From assembly GCF_037975245.1 (NCBI RefSeq), contig NC_092583.1:1638264-1702263 (forward strand): DNA of 64,000 nt, given 5' to 3'. Source of the stretch: Apostichopus japonicus (lineage: Eukaryota > Echinodermata > Holothuroidea > Aspidochirotida > Stichopodidae). The notes under the pieces were generated by a model that ran no database searches, was not told the DNA's origin, and saw only the letters and a list, made by a program, of their open reading frames with translations. This document shows positions 32,698 to 44,380 of the stretch, piece by piece (position 1 is the stretch's first letter; each line of letters opens with the position of its first letter). The position numbers and the translations under genes were made by a program.

Positions 32698-34331
32698 TAT
32701 GGAACGCCAAAAGGACCACAGTGACATGTACCACTACTAATTTGACATGTACTACTACTAATTCGAAGTGTACTACTACTAATTTGAAGTGTAATACATG
32801 TAAAATGTCGCGTACTACTACTAATTCGAAGTGTACTACATCTAAAATGTCGCATACTACTACTAATTCGAAGTGTAATAATACTAATTTGAAGTGTACT
32901 ACATCTAAAATGTCGCGTACTACTACTAATTCGAAGTGTACTACATCTAAAAAGTCACGTACGACTACTAAATTGGAGAGATGGCGCTATTCACAATCTT
33001 TCCGATACCATGTCATCGAGTTGCGCATCTGCATTAAAATAATGATGAAGAAAACATTCTTCAATACTCTGTTGATTCAAATGTCTATTTTACATTTTAT
33101 ACCTTTAAGGTCTGTGGCAAATATAGAAAATAGCATATAGTTAGGCACAGCTGGGGAATCAAAAGCATTCTTGACATTTCAACGACGGGGAAATTGCTGC
33201 TTGTGAATAATAGTGTGTATAACAATTTTAAGAGTTAAAAACTGGTGTATTATATATGTAAAAAACTCGATGGACATGTCAAGAAAAAATAGAAAACGGC
33301 CCCCAAACGCAAAATGCTGCTTTACATTCAGAAAAGACCGGTGAGGTGCTAATGTTAATGAGCTAAAGTTAGGCTTCCTAGACTTTTTCTATATGCTAGG
33401 CCAGGCTGCGGCTAGGATATAGTGTCTAATTTAAATGATATTCCAAAACTGCTACTTGTTTAAATTATATACAGGTCTAGTACCGTATGCATTTTAGGTG
33501 TTCTACAAATGGCCTGAATATAGGCCTACTATAGTACTAGGTCATGGATTAATTCCGAGCATAACTTAAGAGCCCAAATGTATACGTTACCGTTTAAATT
33601 TAGATTTTGGCACAGTAATGTGTGTATATGCAGAGCTTAGTATGCGTAGAATTAGGAGTATATATGTACGTGTCAGTCTTCCTGAATGTTCCCCTTCTCC
33701 TTGCCTTCATTACTAATACTATAATCACTATTATCTGTGACCATTGGGCATCACAAAAATAAAATCCAGTGGTGGCAAAGCAACAAGTTTTCGAAGCCCC
33801 AGCAGGTGGAACCATCGATCCCCAAGAATGTGCTTAATGTAGCTTCAGTTTTTAACTCTTAAAATTGTTATATACGTTATTATTCACAAGCAGCAATTTC
33901 CCCGTCGTTGAAATGTCAAGAATGCTTTTGATTCCCCAGCTGTGCCAAACTATATGCTATTTTCTATATTTGCCACAGACCTTGAAGGTATAAACTGTAA
34001 AATAGACATTTGAATCAACAGAGTATTAAAGAATATGTTTTCTTCATCATTATTTTAATGCAGATGCGCATCTCGATGACATGGTATCGGAAAGATTGTG
34101 AATAGCGCCATCTCTCCAATTTAGTAGTAGTACGTGACTTTTTAGATGTAGTACACTTCGAATTAGTAGTAGTACGCGACATTTTAGATGTAGTACACTT
34201 CGAATTAGTAGTAGTACGCGACATTTTACATGTATTACACTTCAAATTAGTAGTAGTACACTTCGAATTAGTAGTAGTACATGTCAAATTAGTAGTGGTA
34301 CATGTCACTGTGGTCCTTTTGGCGTTCCATA
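32698..34331. mobile_element. Foldback element with TACTACTACTAATT arms
   Basis: Termini TATGGAACGCCAAAAGGACC and its reverse complement, flanked by CTGGAC at 32692-32697 and 34332-34337. It sits inside a SINE whose uninterrupted copies (near 23160 and 34560) read CCTCTGGACATACAATC, proving insertion. Arms of about 550 and 490 bases are near-identical inverted repeats, made of TACTACTACTAATTCGAAGT-type tandem words outside and unique sequence inside. The 600-base loop includes a fragment (about 33258-33330) of the TTAA element family seen at 53104-54454. Confidence 0.92.
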
Positions 34332-34467
34332 CTGGACATACAATCAGCGTCCATAGCCTATAGTGGTTAGGGTGTCCGCGTACAGAGCGGGAGGCCCGTG
34401 GTTCGAATCCCGGTGGAGGCTGAAAGTTTTTTCACTGTTCTTGATTTTCCAACTCATTACGATTTTC

Positions 34468-34470
<3 letters not shown>
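34332..34470 (+). mobile_element. SINE family 1, right piece
   Basis: Resumes at CTGGACATACAATCAGCGTC and carries the A-box (with a 2-base duplication, CCTATAGTGG), B-box and tail. A (TA)n tract follows. Confidence 0.85.
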
Positions 34471-34498
<28 letters not shown>

Positions 34499-34502
34499 TA
34501 TA

Positions 34503-34693
34503 TAGGTGACAAACGCCTACAGTGGAATTACGATCTTCCTTACCGGTTTCGAACCTCTGGACATACAATCAGCGTCCATAGCCTAGTGGTTAGGGTGTCC
34601 GCGTACAGAGCGGGAGGCCCGTGGTTCGAATCCCGGTGGAGGCTGAAAGTTTTTTCACTGTTCTTGATTTTCCAACTCATTACGATTTTCATT

Positions 34694-34700
<7 letters not shown>
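34503..34700 (+). mobile_element. SINE family 1, full copy
   Basis: From AGGTGACAAACGCCTACAGT through the A-box, B-box and tail to a (TA)n tract at about 34693-34735. It lies in direct orientation next to the previous copy. Confidence 0.87.
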
Positions 34701-34734
<34 letters not shown>

Positions 34735-34739
34735 GATGT

Positions 34740-36190
34740 TCCATATATATATATATAGTAAATAAACATACATAAGTGCCGTAATAAAGGCAAAAATAGA
34801 GCGCCCACATTACAATACGTGGTACACACAGCGAAATCCATGTGCATGTGCCGGATCAAGGGAATGGTTTTATTCTCCAATATAGTTATATATATGAAAC
34901 GAATTTTCTGAAAATTATTGCAAACTACATCTAGATCAAGTAACGTTAAATACACAAGTGATGTTTAATATGTTGAATGTCAAAAATGGAATGTAGTTAT
35001 ATCATTACGCTGTTGACATGGAACTGAATAAAATAAAAAATTAAATACTGCCGCATTTTGAAGAGTGTCAGACTTTCAAACCTTTTAAAATGATAACTCG
35101 TATTAAATTTGTAGTTGATGTGGGTCTCTGAAAAATATAGCAAGAATGTGTTTGTGATTACTGTCAAAAAGGCGTGATATACTGAATAACATGTAAATAT
35201 CAAATGCTATTGTCACTGTGACACGCTTCACATTGGTTAATTGTTTATTGTAAGATTCCAGCTACTATATGATCACTGAGTCAAAGCATGGTTAAATGAT
35301 CGACAAACTGCTATATTCAGTTTCCTCCGACTTTAACATAAGTTCACGAGATCGTCAACAAGTTTTAGCAGCGGCAGTTCACGTTTCCATACATATTTGA
35401 ATTTAACTGCCTTTTGTTGCTGGACCGTAGAATTCGGAAATATCAATGTTGGATGCTAACTACGGAGCTACAGAAGCGTAGAAAGGACATTGTACCGTGG
35501 AGGTTTTTACCTCCATGATTGTACTAACAAATTTATGAACTAGTAGAACGTAATGATAATATAATAATTGCAGTTTCCATGAACTGATATGTAAAAAGAA
35601 TCGCTTTGCGTTGAAGACTTTTCGAAGACAAGACACAAAAAAAAAACTATGGCTTGGAGGATTCACACTGAATACATAGCATCGCACAATTTTTTTTCAC
35701 TTGAAATCCAATCGAGTTTTCCCTTTGCTGTTTGCGCCAAGTTAGCTTCCGAGAACCCGCGACGTTTAAATGAGCATTTACAATAATTAGGGTACTTTAA
35801 TTAGACCTCCTTTAACACTATATTGGGGACCCGATGCAACCATGTGGTGCACCCCACCCACTCGCCCCCCCCCCTCGTCAGGTTCCCCAATGTGTGGTAA
35901 ACTTAACTGTTAATGCAAAGAATCGTTATCCGTTAATTTTAATTGGAAAGTTAGGTGATCGAGTAACACATTGACATCTCATGGATACAACATTTGCCCC
36001 TAAACTGATCCAGAATGGTCGTAGAATTCATCTAATATTACAGATGAGTCATATTTTGGATATTTGTGGATTCTCCTTCTATCCAACTATATGTACCCCC
36101 TCCCAGTTTAGTCCTGAAATAGAAATTAAAATATAATTAGCCGGTTCCTTTGTGATGCCGTTTTTGCTGCTTTAGAAACGGTCGGGTCCA
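34740..36190. other. Unassigned spacer
   Basis: AT-rich with no recognised gene. Near 35478 the phrase CAGAAGCGTAGAAAGGACAT resembles the start of the 52-bp minisatellite element at 12695. Confidence 0.4.
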
Positions 36191-36199
36191 GAATAGCTA

Positions 36200-36470
36200 T
36201 TTAGAGGATTTATTTAAAAACGGGGATAGTGGTGGGTGGGGGGGGGGGGGCACAAGCCTCGGAACTGGGATATCGAACAATCGGTACTCAATGTCAGGCT
36301 TCAAAAACCTCGGCTTAACTTTGTCGGTCATAGCGGCGCAAATCCATATTTGAGATTTAAGTAATTTTTGCTTAAATTTTGTGCGAAACTTTTTCCAACC
36401 TCCTACCCCATGCCCCCTGCCCCCTTCCCCCTCCCCCCGTTTCAAATGCTCCTCTTACGATTCCCATTGT
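36200..36470. repeat. G-rich / C-rich flanked short region
   Basis: A G-run at about 36233-36250 and C-rich blocks at 36400-36440 bound 150 bases, so the region is partly inverted. Short frames in it are compositional. Confidence 0.4.
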
Positions 36471-36577
36471 CCATATCCTTTTTCATAGATTAGTCGAGAT
36501 AGATTTCAACAGTCCGTTTTTTGCTCTGCCGATTTCTCTCAATATGCCGTCAAGTGATATTCGAAGAAGTATACTCA

Positions 36578-36763
36578 TATGGCAAGCCATGTGGGACAAA
36601 CACTGCATAATATATCAGCGTAATATTCGTAATTTATACGTGTATTAATTGGAATATATACGCGTATATATTATTAGCCAATCATATGGCCGAAATATAT
36701 ACGCGTATTAATTCGAATATATACACGTATTAATTCGGTGTTTGTCCCACATGGCTTGCCATA
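36578..36763. mobile_element. Small foldback element, ACGCGT type, 186 bp
   Basis: Termini TATGGCAAGCCATGTGGGAC and its reverse complement, flanked by TACTCA at 36572-36577 and 36764-36769. The interior has repeated ATATACGCGTAT and TATACACGTATTAATTCG palindromic words. It is the smallest member of the TATGG foldback group. Confidence 0.9.
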
Positions 36764-36769
36764 TACTCA

Positions 36770-37131
36770 AGGCCTATATCATGCACGTAAAGCGATGAAA
36801 CGCACAAATACCCACCGCAATATATGTACGAAACAGAGAAGTATACTGCTTTCTTACTATAAATATCATTTCCAGATAAGCAAGTGAAATTTCCGGTCAC
36901 ATCACAAGGATAAAGTTTACTGTCTGTCACTTTGCAGTTCACTGGTTGGCTACGCCAGTTGGTTAGTAACAATAACGTATTCAGTATAGTTAATTACGTC
37001 ACAGCCTGGGCTTACTAGAAAGCGGGCAATTTGAAATCAGTAAAAGGCGGTATCACAAGTAGCAACACGTTGGTTTGATTCACACCGCACTTGATCCTCA
37101 ATCGAGTTCTACATTGCAAAGAGCATTCAAA
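36770..37131. other. Unassigned spacer
   Basis: No gene or repeat recognised. Confidence 0.35.
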
Positions 37132-38523
37132 ATGGACGATTCCGGCTTCCGTGGCTTATTGCAGAAGTAACAGAAAGCTCCGTGGAAGCAAGGTTGCCAG
37201 TTTATACAAGTACACTTTCAATTCGATCCGTCGCTAGTTTTTAATGATGTTCCGCAGGAAAATGTCATACGTGTATTGGAAAAAGAAAAAAAAAAACATT
37301 TAGAAGCAGCGACAGTTGGAACTACCGCGGCAGTATGCACATGTTGTGACAGAAAGCTTGGTGCAAACATTTGAAGGAAGAATTAAAGGCACTCCGAGCA
37401 CTATTGGCTGAGAAGGAACAACTTCTTTCGAAAAAAACGAAAACGAAGTTCTCTGTGCCACTGGATTGTTCGGTACGTAACACTAGGCCAAGACTTATCA
37501 ATGTTATTTTTCAATCACTAAAAGTCACCGTTATATAAACCCTAGACCTGTACAGGCATTCGTTCCTTTAAAAACGATAAATTAAAAGAGTTAAAATATG
37601 ACAGTGAGAGAAATAATACAATAACCTCCTTTTAGATATCTGTAAAAAGTTTCATGCACAATTTCCAGGGTATAGCCTACTGTTATTGATACATTCACGT
37701 TCTAACCTTGTGATGGTGAACGTCACCCGACCACGTACCCCCTACCTCCCCCAACCCATAAACAAATGTGCTTTGTAAACCGTTGAAACATACAGTGGCG
37801 TAGGAAGGTACATTTGAGTGGGGGGGGGGGCTGAAGACTGATGGCCGGCCCGGGGGAGGGGTCTAAGGGAAGTTTTTGCATTTCCAGGTGGCCTCAGATG
37901 CAATTTGGTGCAATAAAGCACACTTCAACACCCACTCCATTTTGTAAACTTAATTTTGTATTTTCACCTGGCCTTAGATGCAATTTGGTGCTCCAAATGA
38001 GATTTTTTTTCTCATTTGGAAAGGAAAAAGGGGTTTTCTGACTTGCGAAGCGGGGGGGGGGGGGAATGATACTTCCACCCCTCCACATCTTTCACTGGGG
38101 GGCTGGAGATATTGACAGTTGGAGCTAGTATATTTTTCAACAAAAGTAAACTATGCCAACTGATCTTTATATATCTCTAATTCATATATTATTCTTGTGT
38201 CTTTGTTTACAGAAACTTCGCTGTAGATTGAGCGCAGTTAAGAACATAGACTGGTCAGAGGAGAGAAAAGACAGACTGTACAGTGATGTCAACTGATTAT
38301 ATGTCATCCGAAGAATCTGACATGGAGAGCGAACGAGCTAGGGTATCGTAGTGCAGCAGTTCACTTGGGAGTCGGAAAGACTGAACAAAATTAGGCTGGG
38401 CTCATTCTATAAGGACGTTCTCCTTAGCGAAAAGTCCAGAAAAAAAGGACACCCGCCTTTAGGAAAGGAGACGTATCTTTAAAATGCGTACCGATTGACG
38501 CCCCAACTTGGGCTGTTAATTAG
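37132..38523 (+). pseudogene. Decayed two-exon gene with 'SSEESD' block and C-terminal APTWAV motif
   Basis: Exon 1 (37132-37472) begins with ATG and includes CTCCDRKLG, then after a frameshift a coiled-coil-like LKEELKALRALLAEKEQLLS, and ends at a GTACGT donor. Exon 2 starts after TTGTTTACAG at 38213 with KLRCRLSAVKNIDWSEERKD, then after a frameshift has DYMSSEESD, and finishes PIDAPTWAVN and a stop at 38521. An acidic SSEESD stretch followed by a terminal P..AP.WA(V/I) motif is a layout I recall from a large uncharacterised multi-copy protein family in marine invertebrates, whose function I do not know. In-frame stops and at least two frameshifts make this copy nonfunctional. Confidence 0.55.
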
Positions 38524-40756
38524 GCTGAACAATAATAATGAAGGTATGACCCCCCCCCCCCCTCCCCCTCCAAATGGTGAAAATGGTCATTGTTTGATGT
38601 GCCGGATTAAGCTTGTGGGAGGCCCGTGGCAAACAGTTTATTGGAGCCCCCATAGAGATACATTGGTACCGGATAACGCCGGATGTATAGCTCACAAAAG
38701 ACATCTATTTGCCCACGGTGGTTATGATACGTACATTAAAACATCACATAAAAACAGTCATTGATTTACAGTGTAAAGACTGCATATCGAAGTCCATTTC
38801 GTTTGACTTCTTTGAACTTTTTGTACCATATACAACGTAGAATAATGTAACGTTATAACAATATTTCTTTGAATTTTTTACCCAACGTTTAAACTCGTGC
38901 CCCTGTTGCACGTGGATAATCCTGTCCTGAGCGTTTGTTGATTAATGAGGCACCAGGAACAAACAGCAAACGCCGTTGTTTCGGATACAAACAAGTTGCA
39001 GTTGACGATTTTGTATAATAAAGAAGAGTTTTCTCTAATTTAACATTTGGTGTCATATAATTACATGATACCTTTAAAACGAAATCCTGTCTGAGATAAA
39101 TGCAACAAGGAAGAAAGAATATGCCCATAATAATAGATGTCAGATTAATTATTATTTTCTTGTAAGTCTTTTGCTTTAATGGAAGCCTTTTTTTAAATTT
39201 CCCTTCACAGCTAATATATTCCATCAAGGGATTAAATGTTAAGGATTAAGTTATCCTTAAAATATTTTCAGGAAACAAAAGCCAAGAAAAAAGCATGATT
39301 CTATTAATTGTTAATGAATCATTTAGTAAATCATATTTTAAAATAAGACATAGAGCATAGGCCTAATAACTTGTCCTCGAAATGTTGTTGTACTTGTACG
39401 TTTGTCTTTCATTATTCATGCATGGTTAATTCCAGACTTTCAGGGTAAAGAATTTAGAGATCTTGTTTGGGCTATCATTGAATTTTATATCAAAATATAT
39501 GTTACTTACAATAAAACTTAAAGTAGCAACAAAATATTAAGCGTGCTACGAAATGAGGCAGGAAGTGGTGTTCTGTGTCAAGTTCGTTCCACATAAAAGA
39601 GGCTGGTACCGTTTCCGGGCCTGGGTGGGGGGGGGGGGGTCGAGGGGCCGATAACCATCATGGAAGAAGTGCCTAGGCGTTTATATCATCTGAGGATAAA
39701 CACACCGAATTTTAAACATAAATTTGTTTGGTTCAATTTAACTGCTGATATGTTAAGTTACTTCAAGTGGGTAGCTGGTTTTCAGAGGTTTTTATTTGCA
39801 AACTAGTAACTAAAAATAGAAACATTCCATATTTACTTGTTTTTTTCCTTCTTTCACCTGGCATTAAAATCGTTGCATGTGTATATAATTGCCACAATGT
39901 AAGTAAAGTAATATTTGGGCATCAAATTACATTCTCCGGACAATAATGCATGCTTTGAAATTTGAAAAGGAAAATGGCTTCTCGAGGTTTAAACTTTGTA
40001 TTCAAAAAGCTAAATATTCAACACCATAATGTAAAGCAATATTGAGTTGCATTTAGATGTATTTACACATCAGAAGTGGTCTTTCGTTCATTTACATAGT
40101 TTTTGTATAAGTGTAAAAATAACAAATAAACGTTTACGATGCGATGTGAAGTGCAAATATATAAATAAAAAAGTGGAAAATCAAACGAGTGTGATTTTAT
40201 GTTTATTATTTTTAATTTTCTTTAAATCAAATGTAATATTTGATAGAGGTGGTCCGTGTATTTCTCAGCCTAATCAACCCGATTAAGACTCCATAAACGT
40301 GGCGAATAAGCCCAGCCCCTGTATTGGTCGTAAGTAATGTGTTTACGATGAGCACGTTTCTCCGTATATATTGGTGTAATCATGGCGTTTACGATGATCA
40401 ATGTGAGAAGTTTACTGCTGGATTCAAACGTAAACTCCAGATTAACGGTCATGTTTAAGGTAGCGAATCTGTTGTAATTGTGACCGGAAACGTAAAGATT
40501 ACCCTTCCCTGAAACCGCACGATTAAGTAAGCTTCACCGTATTTGGATGACACTTGGCGTTTACGGTCACCGCGTACTCGGTAAATAAGTCATCGCGAAC
40601 GCGGAAAACTCACGCGTTTAAGTTGGGTCGTAAGCTAACCCTTAATCACTAGTTTCAGGAATGGAAACGTAACGGAAACAGGCATGGAACTCGGAATTTG
40701 CGTCGCAATTACAGACCGAAAACGGCGATTTAAACGCGTGTTTTTTCCCGTGAAAA
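38524..40756. other. Spacer, partly richer in CpG at its end
   Basis: C- and G-runs at about 38550 and 39627 mark dispersed repeat scraps. A minus-strand 112-codon frame at 38889-39227 shows no recognisable domain. At 40260-40740 CpG is more frequent and words like CGTTTACG and AAACGTAA recur loosely. Confidence 0.4.
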
Positions 40757-40940
40757 TAGAAATTAATTTATGAGAGTGCAGGATTATTAAAATGATAACT
40801 CTTATCAATAAAACATATTGACCACCTTGTTATATACATTATTTAATATTTCTGTCAATTTCTGTCAGTGATTTACTTGACGTCACGATCAACTCTACAT
40901 ATTTCCTAACTATATTACTGGATATTCTCAGTGCCCACTG

Positions 40941-41193
40941 TAGGCGCGTAGCGAGGAAGTTGCCAAGGGAGGGGCGAAGCCTGTAGGCAAACTATCTAAG
41001 CGTATAGAATAAAATTTTGGCTGAAAATGCCTCCCAGATGGCTGGAAATGGTACTTCCCAGGCCTTGTAAGTTGCATCTAAGCATTTTCTATTTTGAAAT
41101 TACTAGCGATAGGCCTATCATAAAAAAAAATATGCTCAAGGGGGGGGGGGGCGGTCGCCCCCTTCGCCCCCCCCCCCCCTTGGCTATGCGCCT
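40941..41193. mobile_element. Nonautonomous element, hAT-like ends
   Basis: Ends TAGGCGCGTAGCGAGG and CTTGGCTATGCGCCTG, flanked by GCCCACTG and GCCCGCTC (6 of 8 match). It contains G- and C-runs. It is shared with the sister block (62183-62419), so it inserted before duplication. It is the reverse complement of much of 20735-21055. Confidence 0.65.
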
Positions 41194-42049
41194 GGCCCGC
41201 TCGAGGTAGAATCTCATTATTCTGAGTACTGAGTTATTTTGTGTTTATCTGCTTTCGAAATATTTAAGATATTTAAATCTCACAACAATATATATATTTC
41301 ATCGAGATGACCATTCAAGCTTCATTTCTAACAATGAAGGAAAAGTTGAAAATTTCAAAATTCTCCAGTTCTTGTTTTTAATATTCATTTATAAACGGTT
41401 AGAAAAAAATAGGTTACTTAGCGGAAGCCATAATTACAAGCTCATTAACCATCACTTGAGGATAGAACTCTTAAAGGGATGTGGTTGGTGGGTTAAGAAG
41501 AGCAGTTTATAGTTTTATCGACTCCTATATAGAATCACGCAGAGACCAGTTAAATCAGGTTACCATGTAAACTGGAGGGCAGCATGTTTAATTTAAACCT
41601 TCTGCAAAGTATAAGAAATAAGTAGTACAGATCAAAACTAGAAAAATACTGAGTAATACTAGAAAGAAAAAAACAGCTTATCTAAGACAAGTCAAGTGAA
41701 GAGATATCAATATATATGTGGAAAAGTAATAAAACAAGAAATTCATACGAAATTCACAATGAAGAACGAACGTGACAACAAGTACGTAAGAACATAACTA
41801 TACACATGGGAATATACAAATACATAGGCCTATACAGAAAAGTGATTTATTCACTCAATTTATTCAATATATTAATTACGTCACAAAATATGTATATGTA
41901 TGGATGTATATGTATGTATATCAAGATCCATCATATACATTACAATTACTGGTTTAATCTGAAATGTTATCAAACGTCCAACCGGGTCTGTTACTGACCG
42001 CTGCAGCGCTGCAATGGGCGTATAAAGGATGTGTTGACAATATGCTTAT

Positions 42050-42180
42050 ACCATATAGCTAGGCTATAAGTTAGGACGGGTTGGCTATAAGCTTATACTA
42101 GCTAGGCTATAAGTTAATTAGTACGGGTTGGCTATAAGTTTATACTAGGTAGGCTATAAGTCGGACGGGTTGGGAATGGC
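42050..42180. repeat. About 45-bp tandem repeat (GGCTATAAGCTTATACTAGC)
   Basis: Three units with TTAGKACGGGTTGGCTATAA. The sister array at 63290-63450 has more units. Confidence 0.8.
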
Positions 42181-42720
42181 TGTAAGCCATATCTGAGGAT
42201 ATCATAGTTCGACGCAACATTTAGCTGCAGCATTCCACAAGAGATGCCTTTATTCGTTCTTATCCTCCATTATAATCACCATCGTAGTAATGGGCTTGAA
42301 GCATTACGAAGATTTCAACCGTAACTGCAAAGACCTTGAAGCCTGACATCTCTCCATCATCTTAATCACCCTATGCTTATTCCATCACACAAAGAGCTTA
42401 CCGTTATATGGAGTACAACGCCCATGTCGAAGTGTTTGTGTGTAAACAGCTATGCAAGAAGAAGTCTAAAGAAAGTTTAACATCCAGTCTCTTTCCAAAG
42501 GCGTGGAAGAGAGTATGGCTGTGTATACACGCGACCTACACAAGTGAATTGGAAAGCCTGAGAATATTGAATATATAGGAACCTACATTGTCTATTATAA
42601 CTTTAATATTTTATGTTAATTTGTTGTTGTTTTTGGAGAAGTCGATTGGTCTAGAGAAACAAAGAAGAAACGTGGACTACGATTAAAAAAAGAAGTAAGT
42701 GCTACTCTCTTCTCATCATT

Positions 42721-44380
42721 TTTTTTTTCATTTTTTCGAAAGCAAAGAAAACACGAACAACTTTAAGATTTGACGTTACAATTTACAATGTTCTGAATAA
42801 TACAAAGTTAAATATTTAAGAATACAATATACAAAATAATACAAGTAGCAGAGTCAGTTTGATAATTCTGGGAGAGATATCGAATTAAAACCAAGAACTG
42901 AAGACTTTAGAGGCGGATTTGGTGGTTTCGCTATATGATACAATTGGACGAATAACGAACTGGCTTGCAAAGTGGGAGGAGCGACCGTACATGCCAAGAC
43001 CAGTTAAGTCAACTTGACTCCTAGTAAACGTGTTGAGACCAGTTAAACACAGGTATACTCGTAGTGAACTTGTAGAAACTAGTTAAGTCAGCTTGACTCA
43101 AAAAAAAATTGTTTTTTGGCAAAATCCAGTATCATCTTGGAAGCTTTTAGTCAACTTTGCCACAAAATCGCTTCACAAAAGTTGATGGATTTGTAGTTAA
43201 GTTTTTTTTTTGTATTTATCGTCATCAAGCCTTGCAATATGACAGAGTCTACGTTAATCAGTTCTGTTAATTATATGAAGAGAATTGTTTCATGGTATCC
43301 AGATCAAGAAATATTTGATGAAAATTAGAACAAAGCAATTATCAATGTTGAAAAAGGTGACTTAATTGTACCGTGTAGTTATTAATGGTATCATGTGTCA
43401 GATGAAAAAGACATTTCATTATGTTTTGTTATAATATTTCATTTTCATGGTCTGTTTTTTCTTCATCTTCTTCATTTTCTTTGATTATTCTAGCATTTGT
43501 AATTCAGTTATGTTCTCAGATATTAATACAAGGGAAGGATATAAAAACTGATTATAATGGACCGAACGTTTTGGTTACGCTTTCATTAATTTGTTGTGTG
43601 TTGTATCTATGGGCTGGACCCCTCACCACCCCCAACCCCCTCCGCCAAAGAAAATCGCCTCTTGCCCTTCCATAAAGGATCAGTCCCTAAGTAAGTCGAG
43701 CAAAGTTAGAATTTCACGTCTCTCCACCTTTGAAATTTTGCAGGTGCACGTCACTGCGCAAGTCCTGGATGCACACGCGCTTATTTTCCTTCATATTTTG
43801 CCCTATAGGAGTGGTTGTAACTTGTTACTTTCTAACTTAAAGGCATTGAAGACTCGCTCCAAACCGCGTGCGGCCATCTGAAAAAATTAACTTTCCGTTG
43901 CATGCAAGTGAAGTTTTGTTGTAGCTGGACCTGAGATGTCCATCGCTGTATCGTTTGTACACTGTGCTGTGGGTATTGACCGCAGCTGTATGTACTGACA
44001 GTTTACTAGTGTCTAATTACCGACGGTAGCAAGCTGTGTGTGTGTATTTTCTGGGATCGATGGTGGTGTCTAATACTTTTGTTACACCTCATTCGAAACT
44101 AAGTCAGATAACCGGCATTTCTTTTTGCGCTAGTCTTCACACCCTTTAATTAGGCGAACTGCTTCCGTCGCCATTATTCCCATTTTGTATTCATTTTTTT
44201 TTTCTTATCGGTGTCCCTGTCTCTCTTGTTCTGTCATTTTGATATTTTATTTACACAACATTTTGCTCTGAGATTGCTACCAAGAACGCAAGGCGCCATA
44301 AAATAATTAAAATGAAAAAACAAAACAATTATTAACTTATCAGGTTGATAGCTGTTGTGCGATTTGTATATCATTGGTAC
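42721..44380. other. Spacer between duplication units
   Basis: Unassigned. A direct phrase CCAGTTAAGTCA..TTGACTC recurs at 43003-43100. A more GC-rich stretch at 43590-44000 looks like a dispersed repeat, but no second copy is in the window. Confidence 0.4.

Larger units (their letters stand above)
40757..42720. repeat. Segmental duplication block C, copy 1
   Basis: Collinear with 61993-64000, from AAATAGAAATTAATTTATGA to GAAGTAAGTGCTACTCTCTT. It ends in a conserved AAAAAAAGAAGTAAGTGC, which resembles a splice donor, so a noncoding or 5' exon could lie here. No protein was recognised. Confidence 0.93.

Noticed and set aside
38889-39227. 112-codon minus-strand frame as a gene
   Set aside because: No recognisable domain, AT-rich composition, no homologue in the window and no splice context. 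Kept only as an unassigned frame.
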